A stretch of 64,000 nucleotides of DNA from the NCBI GenBank assembly GCA_963281255.1, contig OY725493.1, positions 743,550 to 807,549 on the forward strand, written 5' to 3'. The translations under genes and the position numbers were made by a program. Shown here in pieces: positions 1 to 10,411 of this stretch; position 1 is the first letter of the stretch, and every line of letters starts with the position of its first letter. Below the pieces are notes generated by a model. The model worked only from the letters and a program-made list of their open reading frames with translations. It was not told the DNA's origin and did not search any database. The stretch comes from Aphrocallistes beatrix. Taxonomy: Eukaryota; Porifera; Hexactinellida; Sceptrulophora; Aphrocallistidae.

Positions 1-13
1 ACAATTAGAGTAC

Positions 14-205
14 CTTTACACTTGAAGGCGGGATCTTCTCTCCTAGAGACGTATTCCAGTAGTTGGAATCCCTCACAGCAGGACTCACAGTGGCTCCCAC
101 AGGTACTCTCTTGGCACCTGCACTTATACATACTGGATGCATCGGGGTCCTGATAGCACTCATTAGCGTACCCGTTGCAAGAACAGCCCCCCAGTACTTC
201 CACTT
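14..205 (-). CDS. Laminin alpha-like subunit, exon encoding end of LN and first laminin-EGF (LE) repeat
   Basis: Read on the minus strand, this 192-nt exon follows an AG acceptor (bases 207-206) and ends at a GT donor (13-12). It enters and leaves in phase 1. The peptide begins VEVLGGCSCNGYANEC and continues with the spacing of a laminin EGF repeat, including a TCGSHCESCCEGF stretch. In known laminins the GG-C-x-C-NGxA motif marks the LN-to-LE junction, and the TCGxxCxxCCxGF form is typical of the first LE of alpha chains. Laminins are secreted basement-membrane trimers. The LN exons with a signal peptide lie on the same strand at 15.56-17.75 kb, so I infer one gene running off the left edge of the window. 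At least one short exon between 15556 and 205 was not located. Confidence 0.7.
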
Positions 206-677
206 CTGAAATGGTGTAGAACTAACATAGAGTGGCATTAAGAGGGAGATGTTGTAGGTATGATTGTTACAATCAAAAATTCCAATATTTGACAGAACTC
301 GAACAAATGAGCATACAGGAGATGCCGGATGTAAGAACATTCAACTGAAAAAAGTAGACATATACCACATATAATTTATGCCGGTGATAAGAACAATATA
401 TGCAGTTCTCAACGATGTTCTTATAACCGAAAATCACTCTATTGACTTAATATTATAATTCATCCAAAGTGTTTGTATTTGGTTCAATAAAACCGTTCCA
501 TTCTTAAATTTGCCTTTTTTGCCCTCCCAGCAGATTGTCTGGGGTAAATGAACCTTTCTCACCAGGTCAAGGGGCAAATGTGCTAAAAAGGTTAAAACAG
601 CTTTAGTGTGATGGAACATTTGTTAATAACTTCCTAAGATATAGCAACCACTGATTGAAGCATGATATATTTATTAA
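206..677. other. Non-coding flank downstream of transporter copy 1
   Basis: No gene seen. Bases 420-660 match the 3' flanks at 6420-6640 and 10140-10400. The three similar short minus-strand reading frames there are part of this duplicated flank and are not convincing genes. The stretch would be intronic if the laminin exons belong together. Confidence 0.6.
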
Positions 678-1990
678 TCAAATATTTATGGAGAAATACA
701 CGAAAACAACAGAAGTTAGATTAACTATAGCCAAACACAAAAATGCACTGAAAGCTCCAACTGTATTTAGCAAAAAATAGAACAAATTGATGACAGTGAA
801 CACACAAGCACTAATTGTCAGATTAACAAAGAGCAACGAAATTTCTCGGTAAGAAACTATTAAAATTGTGAGTAAAGAGGAATAAATCACTCCCCAACCA
901 AGAGAAAATGCAAATGCAAAAAGAGCGACGTTAGTTATCGGCCAAAATGAGATTGTACGACAAATTTGGAACTTTCAAGTGTGCAGTGAAAGCATTTATC
1001 TGAAACGAAATAATAGATAGACATGGAGAGAAGAGATAGAGTTTGTAGAACATTTCCTGCGATTAGAAGCCATTTCAATTTACAAAATCTGAAAATAATC
1101 ATTGAAACGATTGCACCTGCTATTAAGAATATTGGATAGAAGAGTGATGCCACTTTAGGATCCATCCCTTGTTGGTTTTCTAGAATGTGTGAAGAGAAGG
1201 ATACCATAGCTTGATGACTACCAAACTCTTTAAAAAATGCAAATGCGGTCATAAGAAGGATGGGCTTCAACACTTTCCAATTCCGTAACGCCTTAATGCT
1301 ATCGATCCAAGTAAACTGCTTATTGGAAACATCAATTCGGATATTAAGTAGCTCAGCATCAGCATCAAAGTCTTTCCCATGTAGGTAGAAGAGAGTCTGT
1401 TTAGCTCGTTCTTCTAATCCTTGACTAACGTACCATTCTGGTGATAGAGGATTGATAGAGATCAGAAAGACGAGAAGAAGGAGAATTAACAAACCTAAAA
1501 CTGCCAACCACCGAAACGAAAGCCAAATTCCTAACGCATAAACAAAGAAAACTGAAATTCTGTAACAGAATCCAGTAATCCCACCCAAAACCTTTCTCTG
1601 ACTACTGAGACTTATCTCTCCGATGTACAATTGTGAGAAAAATTCGGCACATCCTGAACATATGCCAGCCAGAAACATTCCTGATATTATTACAGATGCT
1701 GAGTTAGCACTAATTATCATTAACCATCCGCTTGCACCTACAACAGAGGTTAAGATCACTAGTACGTTGCTATTGATTTGGCATTGCAGGCAGAAAAGCA
1801 TCAAGATTAAGCCTAGAATCATTCCCAACGAAGAAATAGACGCATAAACAGACAAAATTTCCTTACTAATGATTTCTTCTTCAATAAGCTGCTTCCAAGT
1901 AGGAGAGATAAATCCATAAATAAACATTATTTCTAAAATAGCAACATAGCATGTAGATGCTGCGAAATATGTGGGAATCTCCGACTTCAT
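678..1990 (-). pseudogene. MFS sugar-transporter-like copy 1, one-base frameshift
   Basis: This copy aligns over its whole length with the intact 437-aa paralogs, starting at the conserved Met of MKSEIP and ending SINI. A single A is missing near 968: intact copies read caaatttgagaac where this one reads caaatttggaac. The deletion shifts the frame in the extracellular loop after TM9, so the original frame ends after about 351 residues, and the last three membrane segments lie in another frame (678-890). It keeps the family landmarks YIGEIS after TM4 and SPEWYVSQG before the large central loop. An upstream in-frame Met (MINKISLFVTI) also exists, but paralogs on the other strand lack it. It is a recent pseudogene, or a truncated product. 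Confidence 0.8.
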
Positions 1991-2474
1991 AATTGTAACG
2001 AATAAAGAAATTTTATTAATCACTTGTAGTTTTATTTTATCAATTATATAAATAAATAGAGACTTGAATATGTACCTATGATCTTCAATTTATACAATTA
2101 CATGAATCAAAGTGACAACAATAGTACGTACTTTATGTGTATGACTCATGTCTGTGCGTATGCATTCTTCCTTTTATTTTGTGAATAGTATTTATATACG
2201 ATTTCCTTTGATGTTTCAACAATGGTAGTTAGTCACCCACTTTAGCATCATGAGTAAGGCAACTCTAATACGTTAGCTAGTAAGGATCTTCGCCAAGGGG
2301 ATGTCGGCAGACTATTCTTCATCAAACAAGTTCCCAAAATAGTAAAATAATACATGCATTTTCATTATTTACAACTTTTGATATAATATTCTATAGGAGG
2401 ACGTAGGTTAAACTCTGGTATAAAGTCCAGGGAGAGTCAAATACCTACTAACCACCCTTACGATGACTATCGTG
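1991..2474. repeat. 5' flank of transporter unit, duplicated at about 9370-9615
   Basis: This AT-rich non-coding stretch carries the segment gatttcctttgatgtttcaa and the following 130 bases, which recur at 9440-9615 upstream of copy 4. It shows that whole units including flanks were duplicated. No further gene is seen. Confidence 0.6.
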
Positions 2475-3226
2475 TAGAGATGCACCGGATAGGAAAATTA
2501 CCTATCCGGCCTCCAATTATCCGGTTATCCGGCCGGATACCGGATATTATTGGTTACCCACTGAGGACCACAATGTTTTAACTATGAATAATACATAGGT
2601 ATTATAAAGTTCACAATTATTAGCTTCTACACATTGCAATTGATAATAGGTTCACATTAACTTCACAATGAGTGAGATTTGGTCGTTTTTTGTTGTCAAC
2701 AGCTCTGACAATTCAAGAGCTATATGTAAAGAGTGCTCGACGATTATTGTGAAGTAAAACTCCAAAAAACTATAGTACAACTCCGCTATGGAATCATTTG
2801 CAGTACTTTCACAAGCAACTTTATGGGATAATGCTTTGTCATATCCAAACTTAGTTGGGGTTGCGATTAAATATTTAGGGCTCCACCTAGTTCAGTTTAT
2901 AGTAAAATATTATTTAGTAGTGCTGGAATTGTATTTGAAGAAAAGCGTAACAAATTGTTACGAGAAAAGGGAGAATGTCTTCTCTTTATCCAGAAAAATT
3001 TAGGATTATTAGATTTTCATTATTAGTCTCTCGATAAGTTTGTTATAGCGCAGTGTATAATTTGAGTTTGTTACTGTAGTATTTCATCAATTCATGAATT
3101 TTGTCAATATATTAATATCCGGCCGGATACTTATTATTATCCGGCCGGACCGGATATCCGGCAAATCAACGAAAATGGTCGGATACCGGATATAAACCGG
3201 ATATCCGGTGCATCTCTACTATCGTG
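2467..3226 (+). mobile_element. hAT transposon, internally deleted derivative with 8-bp TSD
   Basis: The element (2475-3218, 744 bp) starts TAGAGATGCACCGG and ends CCGGTGCATCTCTA, a typical hAT inverted repeat. It is flanked by the perfect 8-bp duplication CTATCGTG (2467-2474 and 3219-3226). Sub-terminal CCGGATATCCGG motifs repeat many times at both ends. Inside, 2668-2757 encodes the start of a BED-finger-like peptide (MSEIWSFF ... AICKEC) that ends at a stop. Bases 2800-3050 encode a hAT dimerisation remnant (YPNLVGVAIKYLG, then SSAGIVFEEKRNKL in a shifted frame). The middle of the transposase is gone, so the element is non-autonomous. Confidence 0.85.
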
Positions 3227-3334
3227 CATATGAAACGAGATTTAATATTGTTTAATCTCATTGTAGATACTACAATAATTCATCCATAGTCCAAGTATTA
3301 GAAAATTGTCATTGTCTGAGTGCTGTTGCGTGAA

Positions 3335-3354
3335 TATATATATATATATATATG

Positions 3355-3405
<51 letters not shown>
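3335..3405. repeat. (TA)n microsatellite
   Basis: This is a nearly pure AT dinucleotide run with one interruption (gcgtg). It sits between the hAT element and the GIY-YIG remnant. Confidence 0.9.
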
Positions 3406-3408
<3 letters not shown>

Positions 3409-3421
3409 CTTATTCTACTTT

Positions 3422-4048
3422 CCGGCCCACAAGATTAAGAATCCCATCCCCGATACCACGGCCATAGAATATCATTTCAGTAATGAGCGACCCACGATGA
3501 AACAACTCTTACCCCTTGAGAAAGCCCCATTCCACCTCCGCCCAAAGTTACCACTCGCTCCCATGAGATCAATGATCACCTACTCATACCCAGAACACTC
3601 ACTGGACCACAACTATTTCATATGCGCAAAGCGATGTAATATATGTGCGTCTTATAACCAGCTCTTTCATACCAAGATAGCTATCCCGTTTACACCATGT
3701 TCTCACCTCAGAATGGTTTATCTATTACACCACAGGTCGCTTCCCCATACCTACTATGTAGGACAATCAGGTGCCACTCCAATGGTTACCAATCAACCGC
3801 ACTCTAACCACAGGATCAAGGCCCATCTTAGGGCCAACCCGGAAGTCATGTGGCAGATTCTCTGCCTTATTTCTATTGACTTCCGTACCCCAACTCGAAT
3901 GTCCACGGCAATCGAGCTCAAGATGATACGCAGCCTTCGGAAAGGCAACCCAGATGACAAAATTTTGTCTTGTGACCCAGCCCAGTTTTTTCAAGCGCTC
4001 GCTCAAGCTCCTCCTCCCAGTCCCCTTGTGCAAATAGACGAGGCATAA
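3422..4048 (+). pseudogene. Retroelement C-terminal GIY-YIG-like endonuclease remnant (Penelope-like?)
   Basis: The open frame runs upstream of the first ATG (3497) to about 3422. The peptide has the layout of the region after the reverse transcriptase in GIY-YIG retroelements: a FSNERPTMKQLLPLEKA linker, a CAKRCNICA knuckle, a YLL...YYVGQSG core and a later RIKAHL. The YYVG stretch with a downstream Arg and His is what GIY-YIG nucleases show. No reverse transcriptase is recognisable upstream, where a hAT element and a TA run occur, so this is at best a 5'-truncated insertion. The family assignment rests on motif memory and is moderate at best. Confidence 0.45.
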
Positions 4049-4704
4049 AATAATGAAAATTCGTGATGACGCAACTCATGCTCAAACTTATTAGTTACCC
4101 ATCCTTACTATTAAAACTCGATTAATATTTATATATTATATATATCTGTAACGAATTGATTGAAGAAACTGCTAGGCGCAGAAAGCTGATTTTTGGCATG
4201 TGGGAGTCTTTTGGCTATGGCTCCACTAAGTTCTGAGCTCAGACCAAAATGTCGACTCATCATGGAATTATGACGTCATTGTCACATTTTAAAAGGTTAA
4301 GCAATACAGTTATTCGAGCATAACTCAGCCATTATATGAGATAGAAGGCTGAAATTTTAATAGAATCTGTATACTAACATACCTCACATATAATGCAACT
4401 ATCATCAAAAAATGATGACTCATCACTTTGTTATGACGTCATCATTACCCATCAAAAATTGATAAATTTGGTGATTTATGGTGCGATATCGATTATAACA
4501 GTAGGACAGACGTACTTAGAGATGTTATTTCCCTTATAATTAATCAATATTACCCCAGGCGCCCAAAGAGCGCCTCCGGCGGACACAAAGTGTCCGCCAT
4601 TATTATATTGTGATCAGATATAAGTCGAAAGCTATATTCCTATGTATTGCTCAATAAATTTCACTTCTGTTATTTCAATCTCCTTCTTTTTATATATATA
4701 TATA
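4049..4704. repeat. Interspersed repeat cluster (related to 14.74 kb, 36.6 kb and 38.8 kb)
   Basis: No gene seen. Bases 4150-4210 (cgaattgattgaagaaa) match 14757-14820. Bases 4485-4605 are an inverted relative of 38810-38965, sharing a GGACACTTTGTGTCC hairpin and a tail with tgattaattataag. A shorter relative lies at 36624-36726. These look like copies of a short retroelement-like family. Confidence 0.55.
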
Positions 4705-5070
4705 TCATATCTTGAGATATCGTAGCATTCTGAGATTTTGTTTGGCTTACTCAAATGGCCTTGTGGTTCAATCGGTTTCATTGTGGCACTAAAATGTGGC
4801 ACATGACAAAATTTGAGGGCACGCGACACAATTTACTATGGTAAAACCCCATATAGACCATGGATCAATTATATTTTAATAATTTATGGTCCATATGGGT
4901 TCTACCTTAGTAGATTGTGTCGCGTGCCACTAAATTGTGTCGCGTGCCATCAAATTTTGTCATGTGACACAATTTAGTGACACAATGAAACCGATTGAAC
5001 CACAAGGCCATTTTAGTAAGCCAAACAAAATCTCAGAATGCTACGATATCTCAAAATATCACGGTACTAA
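4700..5070. repeat. Foldback (hairpin) repeat, copy 1
   Basis: The arms pair around a centre near 4880. The left arm runs gatatcgtagcattctgaga ... ggccttgtggttcaatcgg, and the right arm carries its reverse complement. The inner section contains mirrored forms of acacaatttactatggtaaaaccccatat and its complement, separated by a short AT-rich loop. Related copies lie at 29690-29945, 33385-33660 and 35990-36215. No coding capacity is evident. Confidence 0.7.
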
Positions 5071-5256
5071 ATCATCCATGGTTACTTTATACTGGGATCT
5101 CAAGATATCACGCAACAGTGCTGTTGCACGCTATCTTAACTCCGTGCTATTTTTAATTCAAATGTATTACTGGAGATGATGCTAGTACACCGAGATTGAC
5201 TCACCGTGATTGACTCAACTTATTGACTCAACTTATCACCGTGATTGACTCAACTT

Positions 5257-5396
5257 AATTTCCTTGTTAATGATTTCCTCTTCAATAAGCTGCTTCCAAG
5301 TAGGAGAGATAAATCCATAAATAAATATTATTTCGAAAATAGCAACATAGCATGTAGTAGTAGATGCTGCAAAATATATAGGAATCTCCGACTTCA
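5257..5396 (-). pseudogene. MFS transporter fragment, N-terminus only
   Basis: The fragment matches the first 45 or so residues of the family (MKSEIPIYFAAS through IEEEIINKEI), with a two-codon insertion (TT) before CYVA. It then stops matching at 5257, where short repeats of ttgactcaactta begin. The rest of the gene is absent. Confidence 0.75.
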
Positions 5397-5699
5397 TAAT
5401 TGTAACGAATAAAGAAATTTTATTAATCACTTGTAATATTTATTTTATCAATTATATAAATAAATAGAGACTTGGATACGTAATCATGATCTTCAATTTA
5501 TCTTTTTTTACAACTAATTTATACAACTTCATGAATTAAAATGAAACAATACATCTTTATATGTATGACGCATGTTTGTGTGTATGAATTCTTCTTTTTA
5601 TTTTTGTGAATAATATCTATATACGATTTCCTTTGATGTTTTATAAAAAAAGCTCTTTATCACTTTTTATTGAAGCATGGGAAATCAAATCATTTGTTT

Positions 5700-5779
5700 A
5701 AGGAGAAATACACGAAGAAAATAGAAGTTAAACTAACTATAGCCAAACACAAAAATGTACTGAAAGCTCCAATTGAAGT
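5700..5779 (-). pseudogene. MFS transporter fragment, C-terminal TM only
   Basis: On the minus strand this matches the last membrane segment of the family (FFVYFSL-type end) up to about 27 codons from the stop. It lies just upstream of the 5' flank of the N-terminal fragment at 5257-5396. The same order, C-terminus of one unit then 5' flank of the next, occurs at 7960-8330. It is therefore the remains of a tandem unit whose body was lost. Confidence 0.65.
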
Positions 5780-6075
5780 TTGCATAAACTGCTATAACCC
5801 GTATTTTTCACAACAATCTTGGTTACCGATTAGATATCCCTATGTTAATATATCGTGAGGCTAACCAATTTTTCTACAAATTGTTCTCTTCCCCTTCCAT
5901 TTGCGGATCATAATTAATATTCCGAAGGAAACAAATTATTACGATTCCTACGTTCAGTTCGGATTTGATTTCACAGTTTGGGATGTTATTGATAGACCAA
6001 AATGCATGTTTTGCTCAATAATTAGATTATTGTTCCGTCAATTGGGTTGAATTTGAAATTTTCAATCACTCTATT

Positions 6076-6417
6076 GACTAAACCAGGGCTGTCCGACTAT
6101 ATTTACTTCGGGCCGCAACTGCTTCATACCATTTAGTGGCGGGCCGCAATACAGGGGCGTGCACTCGGGATGGGTATGGATAGAGGCATTTTGGACAGTT
6201 TGTATCGTGAACAATATAGAAGCTGATATCTATTGAAAATAATTGGTAGGACCATGGACTATCAGCTATGTCCCTACCAACGAGAAAACGAGATGCATGA
6301 TATGGAAAAATTTGGAGAATTTGTCTAAAAGTGGGTAAAAAGGGGGAGATTAAAGCAGGCAACGCGGGCGCATAAAGCAAAGCCGCGGGCCGCCTGTTGG
6401 ACAGCGCTAGACTAAAC
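6076..6417. mobile_element. hAT MITE with 8-bp TSD and paralogous empty site
   Basis: The insert (6084-6409, 326 bp) begins CAGGGCTGTCC and ends GGACAGCGCTA. It is flanked by GACTAAAC on both sides (6076-6083 and 6410-6417). The duplicated flank near 10180 reads straight through ctctattgactaaacattgg, with one GACTAAAC and no insert. This proves the boundaries and shows the insertion came after the units duplicated. It has GC-rich gggccgc motifs inside and no gene. Confidence 0.88.
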
Positions 6418-6645
6418 ATTGGCCTGAATTCATTAATGTTTGTATTTGGTTCAATAAAACCGTTCCATTCTTAAATATGCCCTTTTTGCCCTCCCAGTAG
6501 ATTGTCTGGGGTAAATGAACCTTTCTCACCAGGTCAAGGGGCAAATGTGCTAAAAAGATCAAAACAGCTTTAGTGTGATGGAACATTTGTTAATAACTTT
6601 CCTAAGATATAGTAACCACTTAATGAAGCATGTTATATTTATTAA

Positions 6646-7959
6646 TCAAATATTTATGGAGAAATACACGAAAACAACAGAAGTTAGATTAATTATAGCC
6701 AAACACAAAAATGTACTGAAAGCTCCAACTGTATTTAGCAAAAAATAGAACAAATTGATGAAGGTGAACGCACAAGCACTAACTGTCAGATTAACAATAA
6801 GCAATGAAATTTCGCGGTAAGAAACTATTAAAATCGTGATTAAAGAGGCATAAATCACTCCCCAACCAAGAGAAAATGCAAATGCAAAAAGAGCGACATT
6901 TGTTATCGGCCAAAATGAGATCATTTGACAAATTTGAGAACTTTCATCTGTACAGTGAAAGTACTTATCTGAAACGAAATAATAGATAGACATGGAGAGA
7001 TGAGATAGAGTTTGTAGAACATTTCCTGCTATTATAATCCATTTCAATTTACAAAATTTGAAAATAATCATTGAAACGATAGCACCTACTGTTAAGAATG
7101 TTGGATAGAAGAGAGATGCCACTTTAGGATCCATCCCTTGTTGGTTTTCTAGAATGTGTGAAGAGAAGGACACCATTGCTTCGTGACCACCAAACACTTT
7201 AAAAAATGTCAATGCAGTTATAAGAAGGATGGGCTTCAACACTTTCCAATTCCGTAACGCCTTAATGCTATCGATCCATGTAAACTGCTTATTGAAAAGA
7301 TCATTTTGGATATTAAGTAGCTCAGCATCAGCATCAAAGTCTTTCCCATGTAGGTAGAAGAGAGTCTGTTTTGCTCGTTCTTCTAGTCCTTGACTAACGT
7401 ACCATTCTGGTGATAAAGGATTGATAGAGATCAGAAATACGAGAAGAAGAAGAATTAACAAACCTAAAACTGCCAACCACCGAAATGAAAGCCAAATTCC
7501 TAACGCAAAAACAGTGAAAAGTGCAATTCTGTGACAGAATCCAATAATCCCACCCAAAACCTTTCTCTGACTACTGAGACTTATCTCTCCAATGTACATT
7601 AGGGAGAAAAAAGAGGAAAAACCTGAACTTATGCCTACCAAAAACATTCCTGATATTAGTACAGATGCTGAGTTAGCACTAATTATCATCAACCATCCAC
7701 TTGCACCAACAACAGAGGTTAAGATCACTAGTACGTTGCTATTGATTTGGCATTGCAGACATAAAAGCATCAATATTAAGCCTAGAATCATTCCCACCAA
7801 AGAAATAGACGCATAAACTGACAAAATTTCCTTGCTAATGATTTCTTCTTCAATAAGCTGCTTCCAAGTAGGAGAGATAAACCCCAAAATAAACATTATT
7901 TCTAAAATAGCAACATAGCATGTAGATGCTGCGAAATATGTAGGAATCTCCGACTTCAT
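6646..7959 (-). CDS. MFS sugar-transporter-like protein, intact copy 3
   Basis: An uninterrupted single exon encodes 437 residues from the conserved MKSEIP start; an in-frame Met 11 codons upstream would give 448. I count about 12 hydrophobic segments, with a central loop of about 70 residues after TM6 holding SPEWYVSQGLEERAKQTLFY. That stretch resembles the PESPRWL...A loop of SLC2/Tret1-type sugar porters, and YIGEIS after TM4 matches the usual YxGEI motif. The QQxSG motif of TM7 is replaced (KVFGGHEA) and the GRR loop motifs are missing, so the substrate cannot be assumed to be a hexose. It should act in a membrane as a solute carrier. Its TM4-TM5 stretch differs from the other paralogs (GISSGFSSFFSLM, HRIALFT). 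It is the only intact copy in the left array. Confidence 0.75.
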   Translation of the reverse strand: MKSEIPTYFAASTCYVAILEIMFILGFISPTWKQLIEEEIISKEILSVYASISLVGMILGLILMLLCLQCQINSNVLVILTSVVGASGWLMIISANSASVLISGMFLVGISSGFSSFFSLMYIGEISLSSQRKVLGGIIGFCHRIALFTVFALGIWLSFRWLAVLGLLILLLLVFLISINPLSPEWYVSQGLEERAKQTLFYLHGKDFDADAELLNIQNDLFNKQFTWIDSIKALRNWKVLKPILLITALTFFKVFGGHEAMVSFSSHILENQQGMDPKVASLFYPTFLTVGAIVSMIIFKFCKLKWIIIAGNVLQTLSHLSMSIYYFVSDKYFHCTDESSQICQMISFWPITNVALFAFAFSLGWGVIYASLITILIVSYREISLLIVNLTVSACAFTFINLFYFLLNTVGAFSTFLCLAIINLTSVVFVYFSINI

Positions 7960-8240
7960 AATTGTAACGAATAAAGAAATTCTATTAATCACTTGTAATA
8001 TTTTCTTTTACCAATTATGTAAATAAATACAGACTTGGATATGTAGCTATGACCTTCAATTTATATGACTACATGATTCATAGTGACAACAATAGTACAT
8101 ACTTTATACATATGTATGACTCATGTCTGTGTGTATGAATTCTTCTTTTATTTTTGTGAATAGTATTTATATACGATTTCCTTTGATGCTTTAAAAAACA
8201 AAGCTCTTTAGCATATTTTATTGAAGCATGGGAAATCACA

Positions 8241-8786
8241 TCATATGTTTAAGGAGAAATACACGAAGAAAATAGAAGTTAAGCTAACTATAGCTAAACA
8301 CAAAAATGTACTGAAAGCTCCAATTGAAGTTAGCAAAAAATAGAACAAATTGATGACACAGAAGATACAAACGCAGCATGTAAGATAGGGAATAAGCAAC
8401 GAAATTTCGCGGTAAGAAACTATCAAAATCACTGTTAGAGAAGAATAAGTTAGACCTCAACCAATAGAAAACGAAAATGCATAAAGAGCGATGTTAGTTA
8501 CTGGCCAAAATGAGATTGTTTGACAGATTTGAGAACTTTCATCTGTGTAGTGGAAGTACTTATCTGAAACGAAATAATAGATAGACATGGAGAGATGAGA
8601 TAGAGTTTGTAGAACATTTCCAACTATTATAAGCCATTTCAATTTACAAAATCTGAAAATAATCATTGAAAATGTTAAGAATGTTGGATACAAGAGAGAT
8701 GCCACTTTAGGATTCATCCCTTGTTGTTTTTCTAGAATGTGTGAAGAGAAGGACACTGCAAAATATGTAGGAATATCCGACTTCAC
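8241..8786 (-). pseudogene. MFS transporter copy 4, large internal deletion
   Basis: The N-terminus (KSDIPTYFA) is joined directly to VSFSSHILEKQQGM in the TM7 region, removing about 265 residues. The usual start ATG is GTG here, and a further frame break near 8455 separates the last segments (8241-8432). It cannot make a transporter. Confidence 0.82.
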
Positions 8787-8922
8787 AATTGTAACGAATA
8801 AAGTAATTAAATTAATCACTTGTAATATTTTCTTTTATCAATTATGTAAATAAATACAGACTTGAATACGTACCTATGACCTTCAATTTATACAACTTCA
8901 TGAATCAAAGTGACAACAATAG

Positions 8923-9370
8923 TACAGTGGAACCTCCATCAACATTCAATGGGAAACGAAAAAAATGTCGGATTAACAAATTGTCGGATTATCGAATAAC
9001 CTCCATAATCCGACATTTGTGGAAAATCAGCAAAATGTCGGATTATGGAGGTAAAATAACCTCCACAATCCGACAATATTTGACACACGAATAATTTGTC
9101 AGATTAAAGAGGTAAAATAACCCCTCCATAATCCGACAATATTTGACACACGAATAATTTGTCGGATTATGGAGGTAAAATAACCTCCATAATCCGACAT
9201 CATTTGATAGACGAAAAAATTGTCGGATTATACAGGTCGAATTTGCATTACAGGAAAATCATTAGATTGTCGGATTCCGGAATAGCGAGGTATCGGATTA
9301 TAGAGGTTGTTTTCCATAGAAAAACGATCCGTGAACAGAAATAATGTCGGATTACGGAGGTTCCACTGTA
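8923..9370. mobile_element. pogo/Tigger-like MITE, TA target duplication
   Basis: The element (8925-9368, 444 bp) begins CAGTGGAACCTCC, ends GGAGGTTCCACTG and is flanked by TA. The interior repeats gtcggattatggaggt in both orientations, so it folds on itself. The paralogous flanks at 2120-2130 (caatagtacgtac) and 8090-8100 (caatagtacatac) are empty sites with a single TA. The two short plus-strand open frames inside are by-products of the repeat. Confidence 0.85.
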
Positions 9371-10411
9371 CATACGTACTTTATGTGTATGACTCATGTC
9401 TGTGTGTATGAATTCTTCCTTATATTTTTGTGAATAGTATTTATATACAGTTTCCTTTGATGTTTCAACAATGGTAGTTAGTCACCCACTTTAGCATCAT
9501 GAAGTAAGGCAACTATATACGGTACTAGTAATACGATAGCTAGTAAGGATCTCGCCAAGGGGGCCCAGGGGCTGTCGGCAGATTATTCTCCATCAAACAA
9601 ATTACCAAATAGTAAAAGTAAGCCACATAATCAAACCGAGATATTGTAATACGAAATAACATCATGCTCGCAATCAGTGATCGATAAATCTGGTGGTTTG
9701 GTGGCGATAGCTACTAACTAAGCCACCAGTTTTCAGTGAGTATTGAACTATTCAGATTGAGCATTGAGAAGATGATGGTTCTTAATCTGGGGTAAATTTA
9801 CCAAAAGAAATAGAAATTTCTCAGAACAAGAACACGGGAAGAAATTTATTTATCCAATTGTATATTATTGATATAATTTTTAAAATAGCAACCCAGATTC
9901 CAGGATTTTTCTCAACAATCTTGGTTACCGATTAGATATCCCTATGTTAATATATCGTGAGGCTAACCAATTTTTCTATAAATTGTTCTCTTTCCCTTCC
10001 ATTTGCGGATCATAATTAATATTCCGAAGGAAATAAATTATTACGATTCCTACGTTCAGTTCGGATTTGATTTCACAGTTTGGGATGTCATTGATAGACC
10101 AAAATGCATGTCTTGCTCAATAATTAGATTATTGTTCCGTCAATTGGGTTGAATTTGAAATTTTCAATCACTCTATTGACTAAACATTGGCCTGAATTCA
10201 TTAAAAGTGTTTGAATTTGGTTCAATAAAACCGTTCCATTCTTAAATTTGTCCTTTTTGCCCTCCCAGTAGATTGTCTGGGGTAAATGAACCTTTCTCAC
10301 CAGGTCAAGGGGCAAATGTGCTAAAAAGGTCAAAACAGCTTTAGTGTGATGGAACATTTGTTAATAACTTCCTAAGATATAGCAACCACTTATTGAAGCA
10401 TGATATATTAA
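9371..10411. other. Duplicated transporter flanks, no gene
   Basis: Bases 9400-9615 repeat the flank at 2130-2345. Bases 9900-10400 repeat 5800-6640 without the hAT MITE, and include the gttaccgattagatatccct segment. I see no separate gene. Confidence 0.6.

Noticed and set aside
2788-3003. Stand-alone 71-aa gene
   Set aside because: It is the frameshifted dimerisation remnant inside the hAT element.
434-10357. Similar minus-strand short frames starting MFHHTKAVL downstream of transporter copies
   Set aside because: They occur in duplicated 3' flanks, end at differing points and have no recognisable domain.
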